Positions 59,211 to 64,000 of a DNA stretch of 64,000 nucleotides are shown here, in pieces. Below the pieces are notes generated by a model. That model had not been told where the DNA came from. It did not search any database and was given only the letters and a program-made list of their open reading frames with translations. The position numbers and the translations under genes are program-made. Each line of letters starts with the position of its first letter. Position 1 is the first letter of the stretch. This stretch comes from Roseicitreum antarcticum (lineage in GTDB: Bacteria; Pseudomonadota; Alphaproteobacteria; Rhodobacterales; Rhodobacteraceae): assembly GCF_014681765.1 (NCBI RefSeq), contig NZ_CP061498.1:744001-808000 (forward strand). Direction: 5' to 3'.

Positions 59211-59343
59211 TTTTGCCCGGATAGGCTGGCGTAGCGCTGACAGTCAAGCGGAATCACCGCAGGCCACACCGAACCATGCGGCAGACGACCCCAAAGAGAG
59301 CCACCCCGAACACACCGGCAATATTCAGACAAAACGGAACACC

Positions 59344-60249
59344 ATGACCCCAACATCCCTGACGCATTTGCAGCGGCTTGAGGCTGAATCCATCCATATT
59401 CTGCGCGAAGTGGTGGCCGAGGCCGCGAACCCCGTGATGCTTTACAGTGTCGGCAAGGACAGCGCCGTCATGCTGCATCTGGCTAAAAAGGCCTTCTATC
59501 CCTCTCCGCCGCCGTTTCCGTTGCTGCATGTCGATACGACATGGAAATTCAAGGAAATGTACGCGCTGCGCGACAAGGCAGCGGGCGATGCGGGCATGCA
59601 GTTGCTTTCCTACCAGAACCCCGAGGCCCTGGCGCAGGGAATCAACCCTTTCGACCACGGCGCGCTCCACACCGATATGTGGAAGACCGAAGGGCTGAAA
59701 CAGGCGCTGGACCTTTACGGTTTTGACGCAGCTTTTGGCGGCGCGCGGCGTGATGAAGAGAAAAGCCGCGCCAAGGAACGCATCTTCAGCTTCCGGTCGG
59801 CCAGCCACCGCTGGGACCCCAAGGCGCAACGCCCCGAGTTGTGGCGCCTGTATAACGCGCGCAAGGCACAGGGCGAATCGATGCGGGTCTTCCCGATCTC
59901 GAACTGGACGGAACTGGATATCTGGCAATACATCCACCTGGAAGGCATCGAGATCGTGCCGCTGTATTTCTCGGCCCCCCGCCCCACGGTAGAACGCGAC
60001 GGGCTGACGCTGATGGTGGATGACGACCGCTTTCCGCTGCGCCCCGGCGAGGAACCTGTGATGAAATCCATCCGCTTCCGCACGCTGGGCTGTTACCCGC
60101 TCACGGGTGCAGTGGAATCGACCGCTGACACGCTGCCGCGGATCATTCAGGAAATGCTGCTGACCACCACATCCGAGCGGCAGGGCCGCGCCATTGACCG
60201 CGATCAGGCCGCGTCGATGGAGAAGAAGAAGCAGGAAGGGTATTTCTGA
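59344..60249 (+). CDS. cysD: Sulfate adenylyltransferase subunit 2
   Basis: This 301-residue PAPS-reductase-family (N-type ATP pyrophosphatase) subunit makes adenosine-5'-phosphosulfate from sulfate and ATP. It has the PP-loop [21 protein letters not shown] (about 30-50), [28 protein letters not shown] (about 137-154), and the C-terminal KKKQEGYF tail typical of CysD. It heads the cysD-cysNC operon, its stop overlapping the next ATG by one base. The product partners with the CysN GTPase. Regulation may involve the upstream palindrome. Confidence 0.96.
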   Translation: MTPTSLTHLQRLEAESIHILREVVAEAANPVMLYSVGKDSAVMLHLAKKAFYPSPPPFPLLHVDTTWKFKEMYALRDKAAGDAGMQLLSYQNPEALAQGINPFDHGALHTDMWKTEGLKQALDLYGFDAAFGGARRDEEKSRAKERIFSFRSASHRWDPKAQRPELWRLYNARKAQGESMRVFPISNWTELDIWQYIHLEGIEIVPLYFSAPRPTVERDGLTLMVDDDRFPLRPGEEPVMKSIRFRTLGCYPLTGAVESTADTLPRIIQEMLLTTTSERQGRAIDRDQAASMEKKKQEGYF

Positions 60250-62162
60250 TGACGACCGCTGAAAAGGATACGAGCTATAAAACCGACGCCCTGATTGCAT
60301 CCGATATCGATGCCTATCTGGACACCCATCAGCACAAGACCCTTTTGCGCTTCATTACCTGCGGGTCGGTGGATGACGGCAAATCGACGCTGATCGGGCG
60401 ACTTTTGTACGACAGCAAGATGATTTTCGAGGATCAGCTGGCCGCGCTGGAAGCTGACAGCAAGACCTCGGGCACACAAGGGGCAGAGATCGACTTTGCC
60501 CTTCTGGTGGACGGGCTGGCAGCCGAACGCGAACAGGGCATCACCATCGACGTGGCCTATCGCTATTTCGCGACCGAGAAACGCAAGTTCATCGTCGCCG
60601 ACACCCCGGGGCACGAGCAATACACCCGCAACATGGTCACCGGCGCCTCGACCGCCGACCTTGCCGTGATCTTGATCGACGCGCGCAAGGGCGTTCTGAC
60701 CCAAACGCGGCGGCACAGCTACCTCGCCAATCTGATCGGCATTCGCCACATCGTGCTGGCGGTCAACAAGATGGATCTGGTGGGCTACGACCGCGCGACT
60801 TTTGACAAGATCGTGGCGGAATACACTGAATTCGCGACATCCATCGGCATCGACACCTTCACGGCGATCCCGATTTCGGGCTTCAAGGGCGACAATATTA
60901 CAGCCCTCAGCCCGAAAATGCCATGGTTCACCGGCCCCGCGCTGCTCCCGCATCTGGAAACGGTGGAACTGGATCAGACCGCCGATCAGGCACGCCCGTT
61001 CCGCATGGCGGTGCAATGGGTCAACCGGCCCAATCTGGATTTCCGCGGGTTTTCCGGCACGATCTCCAGCGGCAGTATCCGCCCGGGCGATGCGGTGCGT
61101 GTGCTGCCCTCGGGGAAGACATCGACTATTTCGCGCATCGTCACGCTGGACGGTGATCTGGATCAGGCAGTCGCGGGGCAGTCGGTGACGCTGTGCTTCG
61201 CGGATGAGATCGACTGTTCGCGCGGGCAGGTCATCACCGCCGCCGACGCGCCCGCCGAGGTCGCCGACCAGTTCGAGGCGACGCTGGTCTGGATGGACGA
61301 AGACCGGCTGCTGCCCGGCCGCCCCTATTGGATGAAGATCGGCACGCAGACGGTATCGGTTGCGGTGCAGGAACCGAAGTATCAGATCGACATCAATACG
61401 CTGGAACATCTGGCGACCAAGACGCTGGACCTCAACGCCATCGGTGTGGCCAATATCACCACTGACCGCGACATCCCCTTTGCCGCCTATGCCGAGGACC
61501 AAGACCTTGGCGGGTTCATCTTGATCGACAAGATGACCAACCGCACAGTCGCCGCCGGGATGATCCATTTCTCGCTGCGGCGGGCGCAGAACGTCCACTG
61601 GCAGGCGACCGATCTGGGCCGCGAGCACCATGCCGCGATGAAGCACCAGACACCCGCCGTGGTCTGGATGACCGGGCTTTCCGGGTCGGGTAAATCCACC
61701 ATCGCCAATCTGGTGGAAAAGAAACTGGCGCGGATGAACCGGCACACCTTCTTGCTGGACGGCGACAATGTGCGCCACGGGCTGAACAAGGATCTGGGCT
61801 TTACCGATGCCGACCGGGTGGAAAACATCCGCCGTGTGGGCGAAGTGGCCAAGTTGATGACAGATGCCGGGCTGATCGTGCTGACCGCCTTCATCTCCCC
61901 CTTCCGGGCAGAGCGAGAAATGGTGCGCGGCATGATGCAGCCGGGGGAATTCATCGAAGTACTGATCGACACGCCGCTGGCCGATGCCGAGAAACGCGAC
62001 GTGAAGGGCCTCTATAAAAAGGCGCGGTCCGGGCAGTTGAAGAACTTCACAGGCATCGACAGTCCCTATGAAGCGCCGGAATCGCCCGAGATCCGCATCG
62101 ATACCACGGCGATGACAGCGGACGAGGCCGCGCAGATGATCGTGGATTACCTGATCCCGTAA
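60249..62162 (+). CDS. cysNC: Bifunctional sulfate adenylyltransferase subunit 1/APS kinase
   Basis: This is a 637-residue fusion. Residues 1-450 are the CysN GTPase: P-loop GSVDDGKST (about 39-47), switch REQGITIDVAYR, DTPGHEQYT, NKMD, then two beta-barrels. Residues 460-637 are an APS kinase: P-loop GLSGSGKST (about 475-483), LLDGDNVRHGLNKDLGF, then FISPFRAERE and the KxFTGIDSPYEAP loop. It drives APS synthesis and phosphorylates APS to PAPS for sulfation or reduction. The CysN-CysC (NodQ-like) fusion is frequent in alphaproteobacteria. A strong hairpin follows at 62169. Confidence 0.96.
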   Translation: MTTAEKDTSYKTDALIASDIDAYLDTHQHKTLLRFITCGSVDDGKSTLIGRLLYDSKMIFEDQLAALEADSKTSGTQGAEIDFALLVDGLAAEREQGITIDVAYRYFATEKRKFIVADTPGHEQYTRNMVTGASTADLAVILIDARKGVLTQTRRHSYLANLIGIRHIVLAVNKMDLVGYDRATFDKIVAEYTEFATSIGIDTFTAIPISGFKGDNITALSPKMPWFTGPALLPHLETVELDQTADQARPFRMAVQWVNRPNLDFRGFSGTISSGSIRPGDAVRVLPSGKTSTISRIVTLDGDLDQAVAGQSVTLCFADEIDCSRGQVITAADAPAEVADQFEATLVWMDEDRLLPGRPYWMKIGTQTVSVAVQEPKYQIDINTLEHLATKTLDLNAIGVANITTDRDIPFAAYAEDQDLGGFILIDKMTNRTVAAGMIHFSLRRAQNVHWQATDLGREHHAAMKHQTPAVVWMTGLSGSGKSTIANLVEKKLARMNRHTFLLDGDNVRHGLNKDLGFTDADRVENIRRVGEVAKLMTDAGLIVLTAFISPFRAEREMVRGMMQPGEFIEVLIDTPLADAEKRDVKGLYKKARSGQLKNFTGIDSPYEAPESPEIRIDTTAMTADEAAQMIVDYLIP

Positions 62163-62168
62163 GCCACC

Positions 62169-62204
62169 CTGCTGCCGCGCGGGACGCATCCCGTGCGGCG
62201 GCAG
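62169..62204. terminator. Hairpin between convergent cysNC and scpB
   Basis: Arms at 62169-62184 and 62189-62204 pair over 16 positions (14 Watson-Crick plus two G-T) around a cgca loop, directly after the cysNC stop and 25 bp beyond the scpB stop. The T tail is weak. Confidence 0.7.
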
Positions 62205-62228
62205 TATTGCGGCGGCAACCGCGTGGCG

Positions 62229-62939
62229 TCAGTCGTCGAACAATTCGCTCTGCCCTTTGGGGGTGGGCGCATCCTCATCGTCTGCGGCATCGAACCGGCC
62301 GGGCATGGGGCGACTGTCCAACAGGCCCGCCTGTCGCAGTTCCTTCAGACCCGGCAGGTCACGCGCGGATTCCAGCCCGAAATGGTCCAGAAATTCCTGC
62401 GTGACCACGAAGGTAATCGGGCGGCCCGGGGTCATGCGGCGGCGGCCGAACCTGATCCAGTCCAGTTCAAGCAATTGGTCGATGGTGCCGCGCGACACGG
62501 CCACGCCGCGGATTTCTTCGATCTCGGCGCGGGTGACGGGCTGATGATAGGCGACAATGGCCAGCGTCTCGATCGCGGCACGCGACAATTTGCGCGTCTC
62601 CACCCGTTCGGTCTGCATCAAGAACCCCAGATCGGGCGCAGTGCGCAGCGCATAGGCATCCCCCACCCGCACCAGATGCACGCCGCGCCCTTCATACCGG
62701 CTGCGCAGATGCGCCAGCGCCTGCGCAGCGTCGCAGCCGTGCGGCAGGCGCGCGGCCAGTTCGGCCACGCTGAGCGGGTTGGCCGAGGCGAACAACAGCG
62801 CCTCGACCATACGTTCCTGTTCGGCCATGGGCGGCACGCTGAACAGGCCGGGGTCGGTCTTGCCCGGGTGAGGGGCGGCGCCTGTTTCGGGGCCTGTTTC
62901 GGGGCCCGTTTCAGATGCGGTTTCGTCGGACATGGTCAT
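62229..62939 (-). CDS. scpB: Segregation and condensation protein B
   Basis: This is a 236-residue kite-type winged-helix partner of ScpA in the SMC condensin. The core AEQERMVEALLFASANPLSVAELA (about 38-61), TAPDLGFLM, RKLSRAAIETLAIVAYHQPVTRAEIEEIRGV (about 117-147) and GRPITFVVTQEFLDHFGL are typical. The N-terminal tail carries an ETGP repeat from 12-bp units and is otherwise variable. The ATG 62939 overlaps the ScpA stop by four bases, so the two are coupled. It converges on cysNC with a hairpin between. Confidence 0.93.
   Translation of the reverse strand: MTMSDETASETGPETGPETGAAPHPGKTDPGLFSVPPMAEQERMVEALLFASANPLSVAELAARLPHGCDAAQALAHLRSRYEGRGVHLVRVGDAYALRTAPDLGFLMQTERVETRKLSRAAIETLAIVAYHQPVTRAEIEEIRGVAVSRGTIDQLLELDWIRFGRRRMTPGRPITFVVTQEFLDHFGLESARDLPGLKELRQAGLLDSRPMPGRFDAADDEDAPTPKGQSELFDD
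62881..62904. repeat. 12-bp in-frame repeat in scpB 5' end
   Basis: Two exact cctgtttcgggg units followed by a decayed copy (62905-62916) encode repeated ETGP/PETG residues in the variable N-terminal tail of ScpB. Confidence 0.85.
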
Positions 62940-63784
62940 CTTGCAGCTTTCGGACGCAGGTGGAGGGGCGCGAAGGTATCGGACTGGCGCAGTTCTACCT
63001 GCCCCTGTTTCGCCAGTTCCAGCGAGGCCGCGAAGGTCGAGGCCATGGCCGAGCGTTTGCGCGGCCCCGCCCCGCGCCACCCCTCGGGCAGGTAGCGCGA
63101 CAGATCGGTCCAGTCTGCATGCTGGCCGATCAGGTCGCGCAAGCGTTCCAGCGCAGCCTCCAGCGGATAGATATCACTGCGGTCAAAAGCATAGGGGCGA
63201 AATTCGTCGCGGGTGCGCAGCCGTGCATAGGCTTTCATAAGGTCCAGAAGGCTGGCGTCGATATTTGTCTTGCGCGTCAGGGCGATGCTTTGTGGCTGGC
63301 CACGCACGAAGAAATCCCGCCCCTTCTGGTCGCGCCCCATCAATCGCGCCGCCGCGTCGCGCATGGCGCCCAGCCGTTCCAGCTGGAAGGCCAGATGCGC
63401 GGCCAACTCGGCGCCGCTCGGGCCCTCATCCGCCGGGTCGGGCGGCAGCAGCAGACGCGATTTCAGGAACGCCAGCCACGCTGCCATGACCAGATAATCC
63501 GCCGCAAGTTCCAGCCTGAGTGCGCGCGCGCGCGCGATGAAGCTGAGGTATTGTTCGGCCAGTTGCAGCACGGATACGCGGCGCAGATCCACCTTTTGGC
63601 TGCGCGACAGCGTCAAGAGCAGGTCGAGCGGCCCTTCAAACCCGTCCACATCAATGATGAGCGCCTCGGCGGCAAGGCGCGCGGCGGGGCTTTCGCTGTC
63701 TTCCCACGGATCACGTTCGGGCGGATCACGTTCGGGCGGGTCAAGTTCGGGCGGGTCGGCATCGGGCGGCGCGGCATCGGCCAT
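62936..63784 (-). CDS. scpA: Segregation and condensation protein A (kleisin)
   Basis: This is a 282-residue kleisin that bridges the SMC heads and binds ScpB for chromosome segregation. The N-terminal SMC-neck binding core VDGFEGPLDLLLTLSRSQKVDLRRVSVLQLAEQYL (about 47-81) and C-terminal winged-helix elements are present. The first 35 residues are a Pro/Asp/Glu-rich tail built from 15-bp repeats (PERD-P units). ATG 63784 starts this tail; a downstream start would remove it, but it is the first in-frame ATG with context. The gene overlaps scpB by four bases. A likely nagZ end lies upstream. Confidence 0.92.
   Translation of the reverse strand: MADAAPPDADPPELDPPERDPPERDPWEDSESPAARLAAEALIIDVDGFEGPLDLLLTLSRSQKVDLRRVSVLQLAEQYLSFIARARALRLELAADYLVMAAWLAFLKSRLLLPPDPADEGPSGAELAAHLAFQLERLGAMRDAAARLMGRDQKGRDFFVRGQPQSIALTRKTNIDASLLDLMKAYARLRTRDEFRPYAFDRSDIYPLEAALERLRDLIGQHADWTDLSRYLPEGWRGAGPRKRSAMASTFAASLELAKQGQVELRQSDTFAPLHLRPKAAR
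63707..63780. repeat. 15-bp repeat, five copies, in scpA 5' end
   Basis: Units of the form cggatcacgttcggg begin at 63707, 63722, 63737, 63752 and 63767. The first two are identical and the later ones diverge. They encode repeated five-residue acidic PPERD/PPELD-type units at the N-terminus of ScpA. Confidence 0.93.
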
Positions 63785-63933
63785 GGCATGTCCTTTATCA
63801 CGAAGTGGGGCCCCATATCATGGGACGGGGTGACGCCGTTCCGCGCTCAATCCCATTCACGCGCCCCAACTGAACTGTTCATAACGCAATGCCGGGAAGC
63901 AAAAAACCGGTTCAGACGTATTTGCACCATGCT

Positions 63934-64000
63934 TCAGCCCTGCCCCATGATCCGCCCAAATTCCGACCAGAGCGCGGCAATGTCAACCGCCCCCACAGGC
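63934..64000 (-). CDS. C-terminal end of a minus-strand gene, possibly nagZ
   Basis: From the right edge an open frame of 21 codons ends in TGA at 63936-63934, encoding PVGAVDIAALWSEFGRIMGQG. The VDIAALWSEF-type ending resembles the C-termini of beta-N-acetylhexosaminidases (NagZ), which in Rhodobacteraceae commonly precede scpA-scpB. The fragment is too short for a firm call. The 149 bp between it and scpA show no other gene. Confidence 0.4.
   Translation of the reverse strand, partial: PVGAVDIAALWSEFGRIMGQG

Overview
The window is about 64 kb of GC-rich chromosome from an alphaproteobacterium, most likely a member of the Rhodobacteraceae. This rests on gene content read from the sequence: a 407-residue 5-aminolevulinate synthase (HemA, Shemin pathway) with an FnrL-like box upstream, TrcR (DUF1013), a fused CysN-CysC, class II DAHP synthase, a glycine riboswitch ahead of gcvTHP, and short paralog-free housekeeping operons. 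There is no plasmid, phage, transposase or CRISPR signature. The region reads as core chromosome with a few damaged or compositionally odd spots.

Layout. 1-4.6 kb (minus): an EF-hand protein, an ECF sigma factor, a putative anti-sigma-like membrane protein and a CpxP/ZraP-like periplasmic protein, the last three translationally overlapped, followed by a YibQ-type deacetylase that runs off the left edge. 4.8-6.0 kb (plus): DUF983 and NUDIX proteins. 6.1-7.5 kb (minus): class II DAHP synthase with an apparent frameshift. 7.7-20.4 kb: an MFS transporter, a phytoene-synthase-like protein overlapping cimA, cysS (with a low-GC 3' third), uvrA, a thioesterase, an enoyl-CoA hydratase, a second MFS transporter and a MipA/OmpV protein. 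20.5-25.3 kb (minus): glycine cleavage operon gcvT-gcvH-gcvP behind a tandem glycine riboswitch. 25.4-41.7 kb: a gamma-glutamylcyclotransferase-like protein, pheT, trcR, RNase T2, a hybrid histidine kinase, carB, ispG, a RodZ-like protein, hemA and a secreted protein. 41.8-48.9 kb: an M20 peptidase and cytochrome P450 pair, an Lrp regulator, ferredoxin-NADP reductase, an acidic membrane-anchored protein, infC (apparent ATA start) and a secreted protein. 49-50.1 kb: a gene-poor stretch with two 16-bp tandem repeats and a truncated cupin gene, then tRNA-Pro(UGG). 50.3-64 kb: DUF192, a double cold-shock protein, pdxH, fabI-gpt, rplM-rpsI, an SseB-like protein, rpsB-tsf, a LuxR-type regulator, cysD-cysNC and scpA-scpB.

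How genes fit together. Several operons are clear from overlaps: sigma/anti-sigma-like/periplasmic sensor, cimA with the phytoene-synthase-like gene (4 nt), cysD-cysNC (1 nt), scpA-scpB (4 nt), fabI-gpt (3 nt) and rplM-rpsI. Metabolic themes are glycine/C1 metabolism, isoleucine (CimA), aromatic amino acids (DAHP synthase), isoprenoids (IspG), tetrapyrroles (HemA) and sulfate activation.

Most interesting points. (i) The DAHP synthase frame break. (ii) A sharp GC drop confined to the 3' third of cysS. (iii) Minisatellites of 12-22 bp scattered through the window, several extending protein tails in frame (YibQ, ScpA, ScpB, SseB-like) and one inside a cupin gene that has lost its C-terminal half. 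(iv) Non-canonical starts for infC (ATA) and hemA (TTG). (v) The EF-hand/sigma/periplasmic-sensor cluster. I did not find a convincing wholly new multi-gene system; the sigma cluster is the best candidate.
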